Position numbers and translations under genes: made by a program. A stretch of DNA of 64,000 bases. It comes from Ancylobacter aquaticus. Its GTDB lineage: Bacteria > Pseudomonadota > Alphaproteobacteria > Rhizobiales > Xanthobacteraceae. The stretch's first letter is position 1. Every line of letters starts with the position of its first letter. Location of the stretch: positions 124,001-188,000 of the forward strand of contig NZ_SMFY01000001.1 in assembly GCF_004339465.1 (NCBI RefSeq), in the 5' to 3' direction. The notes below the pieces were generated by a model. That model did no database searches. It saw only the letters and a list, made by a program, of their open reading frames with translations, and had not been told where the DNA came from. Below are positions 1 to 7,278 of the stretch, in pieces.

Positions 1-221
1 CAGGATGATCATCAGCAAAACTGATGGAAGTGCGCAATGGCTTGCGGGCCGAGGTGTCGCGTTACAGTTCAAGTGAGGCATCAGCGCAACACCCCCGCGC
101 AATAGCGGCCAGTGACACGCCCGTGATCGGCCGTTTCACGAACTTTGCCATGCTTGGCCTGTAGGTGAGACTCATTGCTCTATTTCACCGTCCCCCGTCT
201 CAATTCCCGCGTGCGCCCCCC
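1..221. other. Left-edge region without a recognisable gene
   Basis: No reading frame here is convincing. A plus-strand frame starting at ATG 24 stays open for 46 codons to a TAG at 162-164, but an in-frame TGA lies just upstream and the peptide resembles nothing I know. Another frame is open from base 2 to a TGA at 74-76 and could be the last codons of a gene beginning outside the window. The L,D-transpeptidase promoter probably lies here, but I see no clear -35/-10 pair. Confidence 0.4.
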
Positions 222-899
222 ATGCTCCTCGACCGCCGTCTGTTCCTGATCGCCTCGCCTTTCGCCCTCGCCGGCTGCGCCACCACGCGCGAGCCGCTGA
301 CGAGCCGCGTCCTGCCGCCGACGATGGACCCGCATTATCTGCGTATGTATGCGGCGATCACCGACGAGCCCCACCCGGTGCCGGCGGTTGACCTCAGCCA
401 GATCGACCCGCGCTTCCTGCGCCAGGAAGTGGCCTATCCGACGCGCTACCAGCCGGGCACCATCGTGGTCGACCCCAATGAGCGCTTCGCCTATCTCGTC
501 ATGGCCAATGGCCGGGCGCTGCGCTACGGCGTCGGTGTCGGCCGCGAGGAAGGATTCAATTTCAGGGGCGAGGGCGTCGTCGCCCGCAAGGCGGCATGGC
601 CGGGCTGGACGCCCACCCCGGCCATGATCGCCCGCGAGCCCGAGCGCTACGGCCCCTATGCCGGCGGCCTGCCCGGCGGGCCGACCAACCCGCTGGGGCC
701 GCGCGCGCTCTATCTCTACAAGAACGGGCGCGACACCTATTACCGGCTGCACGGCACCACCGAGCCGTGGACCATCGGCACGCAGGTGTCGTCGGGCTGC
801 GTGCGCTTCATCAACCAGGACATCATCGACCTGTACCGCCGCGCGCCCACCGGCACCCGCGTCGTCGTGCTGCCTGCCACCGGCGTGCCGGTGGGCTGA
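222..899 (+). CDS. L,D-transpeptidase (YkuD family), exported lipoprotein
   Basis: A periplasmic enzyme forming 3-3 peptidoglycan cross-links or attaching proteins to peptidoglycan through an active-site cysteine. The catalytic signature is intact: His177 in LHGTT and Cys193 in SSGCVRF, the HxnS(G)C(V)R arrangement of YkuD domains. The N-terminus DRRLFLIASPFALAGC reads as a signal sequence ending in a lipobox (LAGC), so membrane anchoring is likely. I chose ATG 222 because it begins directly before the signal peptide; an upstream in-frame GTG at 165 would add 19 residues that spoil it. 225 aa, typical of short alphaproteobacterial Ldt proteins. It stands alone; the next gene is on the other strand. 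Confidence 0.9.
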   Translation: MLLDRRLFLIASPFALAGCATTREPLTSRVLPPTMDPHYLRMYAAITDEPHPVPAVDLSQIDPRFLRQEVAYPTRYQPGTIVVDPNERFAYLVMANGRALRYGVGVGREEGFNFRGEGVVARKAAWPGWTPTPAMIAREPERYGPYAGGLPGGPTNPLGPRALYLYKNGRDTYYRLHGTTEPWTIGTQVSSGCVRFINQDIIDLYRRAPTGTRVVVLPATGVPVG

Positions 900-934
900 G
901 CGGGCGTCCTCGCCTGCCAGACGCCACAAGGCAC

Positions 935-964
935 GTCATGCCCGGGCCAAGCCTTGGGGATGAC
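935..964. repeat. REP-like palindrome, family 1
   Basis: Imperfect inverted repeat beginning GTCATGCCCGGGC and ending GGGGATGAC, between two convergent genes (transpeptidase and phosphatase). It belongs to the GTCATcCCCGGG...CCCGGGgATGAC family seen repeatedly in this window. As RNA it would fold into a hairpin and could serve as a weak bidirectional terminator. Confidence 0.7.
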
Positions 965-971
965 GGCGGCC

Positions 972-1478
972 TTACCCCAGCCTGATCTCGAACGGTTCGT
1001 TCTCCATCGCCTCGCGGCCACGGCCAATGGCGGCGATGGCGGCGCTCATGCGGCCCTGCCGGCCGAGCGCGGCATCGGCGAGCCCCACCAGCATGGCGTT
1101 CGGCGTGGCGATGGGGGAGGCCGCGCGCAGCGCCTGCGCGATCTCGGCTTCGTCGCGTTCCGGCGCCAGCGCGCAGGCGGCGATATAGGCCGAGGCGGTG
1201 GAGCGGCTGACGCCGAGATAGCAGTGCACCACCAGCGGTGCCCGGCGCGGCCAGCGCCTGACGAAGCCGATAATCGCATCGACATGCTCGGCGGAGGGAT
1301 GCACCAGCCCTTCCTGGGGGCTGAGAATATCGTTGAAGCCGACAAAGAGGTGGTTTTCGCGCAGCACCGTGGGCGGCAGCGTGACCGGCGTTGCGATGTT
1401 GATCACGCTCAACACATGCTCGGCGCCGGTGCGGGTGACGGTCTCCTCCAGACGGGAGAGCGGGCAGACGTGGATCAT
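972..1478 (-). CDS. Tyrosine/dual-specificity-type protein phosphatase
   Basis: 168 aa with the cysteine-phosphatase P-loop HCYLGVSR: Cys86 as nucleophile and Arg92 as the phosphate-binding arginine (HCx5R). The general acid is probably an Asp in the region around FNDILSP (residues 48-53). Small bacterial members of this superfamily act on phosphotyrosine or other phosphoesters; the substrate cannot be read from sequence. Its start codon overlaps the stop of the upstream HD-domain gene (ATGA, 1475-1478), so the two are translationally coupled and probably act in the same process. Confidence 0.85.
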   Translation of the reverse strand: MIHVCPLSRLEETVTRTGAEHVLSVINIATPVTLPPTVLRENHLFVGFNDILSPQEGLVHPSAEHVDAIIGFVRRWPRRAPLVVHCYLGVSRSTASAYIAACALAPERDEAEIAQALRAASPIATPNAMLVGLADAALGRQGRMSAAIAAIGRGREAMENEPFEIRLG

Positions 1479-2146
1479 GGGGTCTCCGCGACCAGTTCCT
1501 GAAAACGGGCGAGGAAGCGCGCCTTGGCTTCGTCCGCGCTCCAGGGGCAGAGGTAGTCGCGCTCGTCCGCGCTGTCGAGCGGGCAGGGCGCGCCGAACAG
1601 GCGGCGGGCCTCAGCGATCTCGAAGCCGGCGAGCCGGGTCGCCTCCAGGAAGGCGCTGGCGCGGTCGGCGGCCTTGACCCGCGCCACGAGCGCGGCCGGC
1701 CAGTGCGGCGGCAGGCCGAAGCGCAGGCTAACCGCCGCGAGCAGCCGCGCTTCCACCGCCTTGTAGTCGCCGCCGATCACCGCCTTGAACGGGCTGATCA
1801 TGTCGCCGACCACATATTCCGGCGCGTCGTGCAGCAGCATGGCGAGGCGCCAGCGCCGGTCGATGGCGGCCCCGCGCAGGGCGGCCTGCCGGCGGGCGAT
1901 CAGCTCCACCAGCACGGAATGCTGGGCGACGGAGAAGATGTGCTCGCCGCGGGTCTGGCCGTTCCAGCGAGCGACGCGGGCGAGGCCATGGGCGATGTCC
2001 TCGATCTCGATGTCGAGCGGCGAGGGGTTGATCAAATCGAGCCGCCGCCCCGACAGCATGCGCTGCCAGGCGCGCGCCGGCTTGGCCGCAGCTGCGGGCT
2101 TTGCGGGCGTCGGCTCTGTTGGGGCAGCCTCGTGGACGTTGCTCAT
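1475..2146 (-). CDS. HD-domain hydrolase (YfbR-like)
   Basis: 223 aa. A metal-dependent phosphohydrolase of the HD superfamily: the His-Asp pair is in AMLLHDAPEY (about residues 102-111), preceded by a histidine in VAQHSVLV and followed by a conserved acidic residue (KAADRAS). Closest in layout to YfbR-type 5'-deoxynucleotidases, which hydrolyse nucleoside monophosphates, but the substrate is inferred only from fold. The first 25 residues are Ala/Pro-rich and probably disordered. First gene of a two-gene unit with the phosphatase, which it overlaps by 4 bases; tag starts the next block upstream on the same strand. Confidence 0.8.
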   Translation of the reverse strand: MSNVHEAAPTEPTPAKPAAAAKPARAWQRMLSGRRLDLINPSPLDIEIEDIAHGLARVARWNGQTRGEHIFSVAQHSVLVELIARRQAALRGAAIDRRWRLAMLLHDAPEYVVGDMISPFKAVIGGDYKAVEARLLAAVSLRFGLPPHWPAALVARVKAADRASAFLEATRLAGFEIAEARRLFGAPCPLDSADERDYLCPWSADEAKARFLARFQELVAETP

Positions 2147-2155
2147 CGTCCCGCC

Positions 2156-2755
2156 CTAGGCCCGCGCGCCAAAATCCGCCACACCATGGCGGTGGCAGGT
2201 GACGGCGTGGTCGTTCACCATGCCGACCGCCTGCATGAAGGCGTAGACGATGGTCGGGCCGACGAAGTTGAAGCCGCGCTTCTTCAAATCCTTCGACATC
2301 GTGACCGCCACCGGCGAGGTGACGAGCGGCGGGTCGCCCGGTTCGCGGCGATTGTCCAGCACCGGGCCGTTCATGTCCCACAGCAGCTGCGAGAAGCCCG
2401 GCCCGCGCTCCTGTATGTCGAGCCAGACCTGCGCCGAGCGCACGGTCGATTCGATCTTGGAGCGGTTGCGCACGATGCCGGCGTCCTGCATCAGCGCCTC
2501 CACCTTGTCCGGCGTGTAGCGGGCGATGATCTCGGGCTGGAATCCGTCGAACGCCGCGCGAAAACCGTCGCGCTTGCGCAGAATGGTGATCCAGGCGAGG
2601 CCGGCCTGGAAGCCGTCGAGGATCAGCTTCTCGAACAGAGCGCGATCGTCATACTCCGGCACGCCCCATTCGGTGTCGTGATAGGTGACATAGAGCGGAT
2701 CGGTGCCGCACCAGGCGCAGCGGGTGACGCCATCCTCATGGGTATGGACCTTCAC
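2156..2755 (-). CDS. tag: DNA-3-methyladenine glycosylase I
   Basis: Removes 3-methyladenine from alkylated DNA in base excision repair. 199 aa from the GTG at 2755, which has GAGGGAG about 8 bases upstream; the earlier in-frame ATG at 2800 would overlap the previous gene and gives an atypical N-terminus. Zinc-site residues of the Tag family are visible: CAWCG near the N-terminus and HAVTCHRH near the C-terminus. The core W-G-V-P-E-Y-D-D and GFQAGLAW segments match the family closely. Thirteen bases downstream of the ygfZ stop, so probably co-transcribed with it. Confidence 0.93.
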   Translation of the reverse strand: MKVHTHEDGVTRCAWCGTDPLYVTYHDTEWGVPEYDDRALFEKLILDGFQAGLAWITILRKRDGFRAAFDGFQPEIIARYTPDKVEALMQDAGIVRNRSKIESTVRSAQVWLDIQERGPGFSQLLWDMNGPVLDNRREPGDPPLVTSPVAVTMSKDLKKRGFNFVGPTIVYAFMQAVGMVNDHAVTCHRHGVADFGARA

Positions 2756-2768
2756 GGCCGATTCTCCC

Positions 2769-3617
2769 TCATGATGCGTTCTCGGTGCCCGGAACGGCAA
2801 AGCGCGCCCAGCCGGGGCGCTCGGGCACCAGCGCCGCGCCCTCCGCCTCGACGAGGTGGCCGGCGGCGCGCGCCTCCTCCAGCCGGTCGAGCCGGATGAG
2901 CGCCAGCGCCCGCCCGTTCACGCCCGAGCCGATGCGGCCGATGCTCTTGCCGCCGGCGGTGATCGGCGTGCCCTCGGCGGGCGGCGGCCCGCACAAAGCG
3001 AGCGGGATGATGCGGGTGCGCGCCGTGCCGCGATGCTGCATGCGGCTGACGATTTCCTGGCCGACATAGCAGCCCTTGTCGAAGTCGATGCCGCCGAGCT
3101 GGTCCATGTCCGCCTCGTGCGGGAAGGCGTCGCCATAGAGGAAATCCTGCCCGCCTTCGGGAACGCCGAAGCCGATGCGGTGGGCGTGCCACTCGGCCTC
3201 CGGCACCATCGCGATCTGCGACGCCTCGGCCGCGGGCAGCAGGAAACGCCGGCCGAGCGCGGGCAGGCGCGGGTCGTCATAGGCAAGCGTGTCCACCAGA
3301 GGGCTCGCCCCGCCCCAGGCCACCGCAACGGCGAGGTCATCGAGCAGGCCGATCTCGACCTTCGCGCGCAGCCGGTAGAGCTGCAGCCGCTTGAGCAGAT
3401 CGGCGGCGACCGAGCGGGGAATGTCGAGGCGGAAGCCGCCTTCGGTTCCCAGGACCATCATGTCGGCGACGATCTTGCCCTGCGGGGCGAGCAGCGCGGC
3501 ATAACGCGCGGCGCCGGGAGCGGGGGTGCGGGCGGTGAGCAGATTGTCGAGGAAGTGGGTGGCGTCAGCCCCGGCGATGCGGGCGACGGCACGTTCCTTC
3601 AGGATCGCGATCGGCAT
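2769..3617 (-). CDS. ygfZ: YgfZ/GcvT-like folate-binding Fe-S maintenance protein
   Basis: 282 aa. The signature KGCYVGQE (followed by IVSRMQHRG) is diagnostic of YgfZ/IBA57 proteins, which use a folate-binding GcvT fold and a conserved Cys to help assemble or repair Fe-S clusters in certain enzymes. I start at ATG 3617 (MPIAILKER); a further 24 codons upstream are Pro-rich and unlike the family. Upstream of tag in the same direction and spaced as an operon. In many Hyphomicrobiales ygfZ, tag and an HD hydrolase are neighbours, which agrees with this order. Confidence 0.92.
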   Translation of the reverse strand: MPIAILKERAVARIAGADATHFLDNLLTARTPAPGAARYAALLAPQGKIVADMMVLGTEGGFRLDIPRSVAADLLKRLQLYRLRAKVEIGLLDDLAVAVAWGGASPLVDTLAYDDPRLPALGRRFLLPAAEASQIAMVPEAEWHAHRIGFGVPEGGQDFLYGDAFPHEADMDQLGGIDFDKGCYVGQEIVSRMQHRGTARTRIIPLALCGPPPAEGTPITAGGKSIGRIGSGVNGRALALIRLDRLEEARAAGHLVEAEGAALVPERPGWARFAVPGTENAS

Positions 3618-3861
3618 GGAGGCGCGCTCCGGATTTGGGGGGCCCGGCGGTGCGGGCGGGTTGCCCGAGAGGTACGACGCGCCGGGCAACGGGGCAAGCG
3701 CAAAGAAACGAAACGGGAACAGGTCTCGTGGACGTGCGCGCTTTTAGCCGTGCATGTTCGAAAGGCGATTTCGCTGGTGCGGTTGCCCGGTGCGCAAGCC
3801 GCCCCATCTTAGGAAGGGGCGGCTCCGTTCCGACCGTCCATCATGTTCCAGGGAGATTTTC

Positions 3862-4278
3862 ATGTCCGGCACCGTTCTCTTCACCGGCACCGCCACCGCC
3901 ATTGGCGGCCGGGGCGGCCATTCCCAGACCAGCGACGGCTCGGTCTCGGTCGATCTCGGCATGCCCAAGAACGGCGTGCTCGATTCCGGCAAGACGACGC
4001 CCGAGCACCTGTTCGCCACCGGCTATGCTGCCTGTTTCGGCTCCGCCGTCGAGGCGGTCGGCCACCAGAAGAAGCTGGACGTGACCGGCGCCGCCGTCAC
4101 CGTTGCGGTGTCGCTGGTGAAGGGCGATGACGGCTTCAGCCTCGCCGCGAAGCTCTCGCTGAAGGCGCCGGCACTGACCCCCGAGCAGACGGAGGAAGTG
4201 CTGGAGGCCGCGCACCAGATGTGCCCCTATTCCAAGGCGACGCGCGGCAACATCCCGGTCGAGCTCAGCGTCGGCTGA
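3862..4278 (+). CDS. ohr: Organic hydroperoxide resistance protein (Ohr/OsmC family)
   Basis: 138 aa from ATG 3862, preceded by AGGGAGA. Thiol peroxidase of the Ohr subfamily reducing fatty-acid and other organic hydroperoxides in the cytosol. Both redox cysteines are in their usual contexts: one in YAACFGSAVEAV and one in AHQMCPYSKATRGN. The C-terminus NIPVELSV is typical of Ohr. Start chosen by the Shine-Dalgarno and by the standard Ohr beginning (TVLFTGTATA...GGR.G). Ohr genes are often controlled by an adjacent OhrR; none is visible here, so regulation is unknown. Confidence 0.92.
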   Translation: MSGTVLFTGTATAIGGRGGHSQTSDGSVSVDLGMPKNGVLDSGKTTPEHLFATGYAACFGSAVEAVGHQKKLDVTGAAVTVAVSLVKGDDGFSLAAKLSLKAPALTPEQTEEVLEAAHQMCPYSKATRGNIPVELSVG

Positions 4279-4328
4279 GGCCGGCCTCGCACGACGTCGC
4301 CACCGCGCTAGGTCATCCCCCGCGTAAC

Positions 4329-4418
4329 GTCATCCCGGACGGCCAATGGCCGCTCCGGGATCGCTTTTTACGTGGAAACCGATCCCGGCTCTGCGGCTGC
4401 GCCTCGGCAGGGATGACG
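4329..4418. repeat. REP-like palindromes, family 1 (tandem pair)
   Basis: Begins GTCATCCCGGAC and folds with GCTCCGGGA at 4350-4360 around an inner GGCCAATGGCC; a second half-element, GATCCCGGCT...GGGATGAC, follows up to 4418. It lies between convergent ohr and GNAT genes and may terminate both transcripts. Same family as the elements at 935, 11525, 16211, 16284, 23051, 23105 and 55544. Confidence 0.65.
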
Positions 4419-4449
4419 GCGCTTTGGCGACGCCAAGGCAGCCCCCGCC

Positions 4450-5034
4450 TCACGCCGAGCGGCGAAGCTCGCCGGTTCCGCCCTGCGCCACCAGATCGCC
4501 GAGGCTCGGCAGTTCCACCGGCGTGCCGGTCGGGCTGACCATGCCGCGCGCGCCCTTGAGCGCGCCGGCGGTCAGTTCCAGACCGAGGAAACGGCTGCGG
4601 TCGAAAGCGCCGGGCAGCCACAGGCCCTCCGTCAGCCCGACATCGAAGCCGAAGCGGGCGTAATAGGGCGCATCCCCCACCAGCAGGATGGCGCCATGGC
4701 CAAGACGCGTCGCCTCGCAGATGGCGGTATTCATCAGCGCGGCGCCCAGGCCCCGGTCGCGGAACCACGGATGCACCGCCAGCGGGCCGAGCAGCAGCGC
4801 CGGGCGGCCGGGACCGGCACTCACATGCCACAGGCGCAACGTCGCCGCCACGCGCCCGTCCGGGCCATGCGAGGCGAAGGCGAGGCCTTGCGCCGGCGTG
4901 CGGCCTTCGCGCAGGCGCTCGCTGGTCTTGGCGAGACGCGCGGCGCGGCCGAAGGCGAGATCGAGCAGCGCTTCGCGCTGGGCGATATCGGCGGGGGTCT
5001 CGAGCGAGATGGCGGGAGCGGAAGTGAGGGACAT
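4450..5034 (-). CDS. GNAT-family N-acetyltransferase (YhbS-like)
   Basis: 194 aa. Acetyl-CoA-binding GNAT fold: motif A is visible as LLLGPLAVHPWFRDRGLGAAL, containing the R-x-x-G-x-G/A pyrophosphate loop (RDRGLGAAL). The following segment AILLVGDAPYYARFGF is the characteristic motif B of the YhbS group (gD..YY.rFGF). Acceptor substrate unknown. Start at ATG 5034 because GGAGG lies 5 bases upstream; a GTG/ATG five codons earlier has no such site. Monocistronic, convergent with ohr. Confidence 0.85.
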   Translation of the reverse strand: MSLTSAPAISLETPADIAQREALLDLAFGRAARLAKTSERLREGRTPAQGLAFASHGPDGRVAATLRLWHVSAGPGRPALLLGPLAVHPWFRDRGLGAALMNTAICEATRLGHGAILLVGDAPYYARFGFDVGLTEGLWLPGAFDRSRFLGLELTAGALKGARGMVSPTGTPVELPSLGDLVAQGGTGELRRSA

Positions 5035-5162
5035 GATGGCCTCCAACACCCGGGATCGCCGGGCAAAGAGGGACAGGGAATTGTGAATTGGCCGTCGGTC
5101 CGGCGATCCCGGACTATCGCCTTGCGGCGTCCGGGAGGGCCGGGGGAGCGGGCGCCGCCCGC

Positions 5163-6293
5163 TCAGATCACATAGGATCGCAGCGGGTCGAAGCCGTTGA
5201 ACGCCACCGCCGAATAGGTGGTTGTGTAGGCGCCGGTTGCCTCGATGAGCACCTTGTCGCCGATCGCCAGAGACACTGGCAGCATGACCGGGGTCTTCTC
5301 ATAGAGCACGTCGGCGGAATCGCAGGTCGGGCCGGCGAGCACGCAGGGCTCCACCGCATCGCCGTCGCGTGCGGTGACGATCGGGTAGCGGATCGCCTCT
5401 TCCATCGTCTCGGCGAGACCGCCGAACTTGCCGATGTCGAGATAGACCCAGCGCACCGAATCGGTGGTCGACTTCTTCGAGATCAGCACCACTTCGGCCT
5501 CGATCAGGCCGGCGGCGCCGACCATGCCGCGACCCGGCTCGATGATGGTCTGCGGAATGGCGTTGCCGAAATGCCGGGACAAGGCGCGGAAGATCGCCTC
5601 GCCATAGGCTTCCGCCGCCGGCACGTCCTGCAGGTACTTAGCCGGGAAACCACCGCCGAGATTGACCAGCGAGAGCGAGATGCCGCGCTCGGCGCAGGCG
5701 CGGAAGATGGCGGACGCGGAGGCCAAAGCCGAATCCCACGCCTCGACATTCTTCTGCTGCGAGCCGACATGGAAGGAGACGCCATGCGCCTCCAGCCCGA
5801 GCCGGTGGGCGTGCTCCAGAACGTCGACGGCCATGTCGGGCTCGCAGCCGAACTTGCGCGAGAGCGGCCATTCGGCGCCGGCGCCGTCGCACAGGATGCG
5901 GCAGAACACCTTGGAGCCGGCGGCGACGCGGGCGATCTTTTCGACTTCCTCGACGCAGTCGACCGCGAACAGGCGCACACCGAGCTGATGGGCGCGCGAG
6001 ATATCGCGCTCCTTCTTGATGGTGTTGCCGAAGGAGATGCGGTCGGCGGTGGCGCCGGTGGCGAGAACCATCTGGATCTCGGCCACGGAGGCGCAGTCGA
6101 AGCAGGAGCCCATCTGGGCTAGCGCGGAAAGCACCGCCGCGTCCGGGTTTGCCTTCACCGCATAGAAGACGCGGGTGTCCGGCAGCGCCCGGGCAAAGGC
6201 GGCATAATTGGTGCGGACGACGTCGAGATCGACAACGACGCAGGGACCGTCTTCACGGCGGGTGCGCAGAAATTCACGGATACGGTCAGTCAT
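5163..6293 (-). CDS. Ornithine (or lysine/ornithine) decarboxylase, PLP group IV
   Basis: 376 aa. Decarboxylates ornithine (some homologues also lysine) to putrescine in polyamine synthesis. Alanine-racemase-like barrel with the PLP lysine K47 in YAVKANP, the glycine loop GGGFP, the EPGRGMV phosphate-binding segment and the substrate/catalytic pair Cys324-Asp325 in GPTCDSADV, all as in eukaryotic-type ODC. Start ATG 6293 has GGGGATC upstream. A structured leader of up to 650 bases precedes it, so control at RNA level is likely. Ornithine versus lysine preference cannot be settled from the motif alone. Confidence 0.92.
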   Translation of the reverse strand: MTDRIREFLRTRREDGPCVVVDLDVVRTNYAAFARALPDTRVFYAVKANPDAAVLSALAQMGSCFDCASVAEIQMVLATGATADRISFGNTIKKERDISRAHQLGVRLFAVDCVEEVEKIARVAAGSKVFCRILCDGAGAEWPLSRKFGCEPDMAVDVLEHAHRLGLEAHGVSFHVGSQQKNVEAWDSALASASAIFRACAERGISLSLVNLGGGFPAKYLQDVPAAEAYGEAIFRALSRHFGNAIPQTIIEPGRGMVGAAGLIEAEVVLISKKSTTDSVRWVYLDIGKFGGLAETMEEAIRYPIVTARDGDAVEPCVLAGPTCDSADVLYEKTPVMLPVSLAIGDKVLIEATGAYTTTYSAVAFNGFDPLRSYVI

Positions 6294-6863
6294 GGCAGAT
6301 CCCCACAGACCCGAAGCTTCGAACCAGATGAAGCGAACATCTGGATGCGAACACCCGCCCGCGGCGCCAATGGGCCGCGTTGATGGCGAGAATGCGCATC
6401 CGTTCGCCAGCCGCACGGCTTTTGCCGATTGGCCGTATGGAATGGAGCCGTGGCACGAAACCGTCCGCCAGCGCGTGTGGAGAGCGCAGCGTCCGTTCGA
6501 TGCCTTCGCTTGGTACGGGAGACCCGACCGCACGCCCGGCAAGATGTAGTGCCTCTTCAGTTTCCCGACCTTTGGAGGGCCGACAGAGACTAAAAAAGCC
6601 CGCTACGTCGTTGCTTCAAGTCACGTTCCCCGCTGAGAGCGAGGTGCGCCGGTTTCGCCTCCGGCTACCGATCTGACTGGCGACTTTCCGGCCTCTTGTC
6701 CGGACTTCCGCCGATCGGCACGCGACCACAGGCACGTGCGAATGTTGGGCAAGGGCGATGTATGGATTCGCACCGTCATATGCAAGCGGGTTGTGCGGGT
6801 TTTTTGTCGTTCACGGCCGATTCAGGCAGCGTGGTACCCGTGCGGGGGGCTTTAAAACGAAGA
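6294..6863 (-). promoter_or_regulatory. Long 5' leader of the ornithine decarboxylase gene (speF-leader candidate)
   Basis: About 570 bases with no plausible gene on either strand, directly upstream of the decarboxylase. Thirty bases before the start codon is a perfect stem-loop: CCAGATG (6324-6330), 7-base loop, CATCTGG (6338-6344). Alphaproteobacterial ODC genes are known to carry a conserved structured leader (Rfam speF leader), so this is its expected place. The assignment is by position and structure only; I cannot test it against the covariance model. Confidence 0.45.
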
Positions 6864-6897
6864 AAGCCGGCAAAGCTTGGCTCTGCCGGCGTTTTGA
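6864..6897 (-). terminator. Intrinsic terminator of the small membrane protein gene
   Basis: Read on the minus strand, GCCGGCA pairs with TGCCGGC around an 11-base loop and is followed by a T-rich run (TTTCTTCGTTTT). It lies about 45 bases beyond the stop of the 79-residue membrane protein gene and separates that transcript from the decarboxylase leader. Confidence 0.7.
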
Positions 6898-6940
6898 TGG
6901 GGGCGCGCGATGCGTCTTTCGGCCGGTGGCGGCGAAGGGA

Positions 6941-7180
6941 TCAGCCCTCGACGAAGGGCTCGATCGACTTCGCCTTCATCACGAAGCGATAAATGCCGTA
7001 AATGGCGAGCAGGCCGAAGATGCCCTCAAAGATCAGCTCCCACACCAGCCCGGCCTCGAACAGGGCGGCAAGCGCCCAGCCGGCGGCAAGGCCCGCGCCG
7101 ATGAGTTCGGCGCCCAGCAGGATGGCGGCGCTGCCTACCGTGCTGACATTGTCCCAGCGAATGCGTCGGCCCGTGCTCAT
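6941..7180 (-). CDS. Small hydrophobic membrane protein of unknown function
   Basis: 79 aa. Two hydrophobic stretches are visible, roughly residues 14-42 (STVGSAAILLGAELIGAGLA and on) and 47-67 (WELIFEGIFGLLAIYGIYRF), ending in a short charged tail, so it should be an inner-membrane protein with two helices. I recognise no domain. It has its own downstream terminator, and the gene transcribed away from it (7279 onwards) leaves a 98-base divergent promoter region, so it is likely a real single-gene transcript. Confidence 0.65.
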   Translation of the reverse strand: MSTGRRIRWDNVSTVGSAAILLGAELIGAGLAAGWALAALFEAGLVWELIFEGIFGLLAIYGIYRFVMKAKSIEPFVEG

Positions 7181-7278
7181 CTCGTCCCAATCCGTCTACT
7201 TCGGCGGGGCGCAAACTGCTATGCCCGGCCGCGCGGGTCAAGCTGCCGGTCGCCGGAGCCACCGCTGGAGAGTGCGAA

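Noticed and set aside
24-164. 46-codon open frame at the left edge
   Set aside because: No similarity and an in-frame stop just upstream; too short to support alone.
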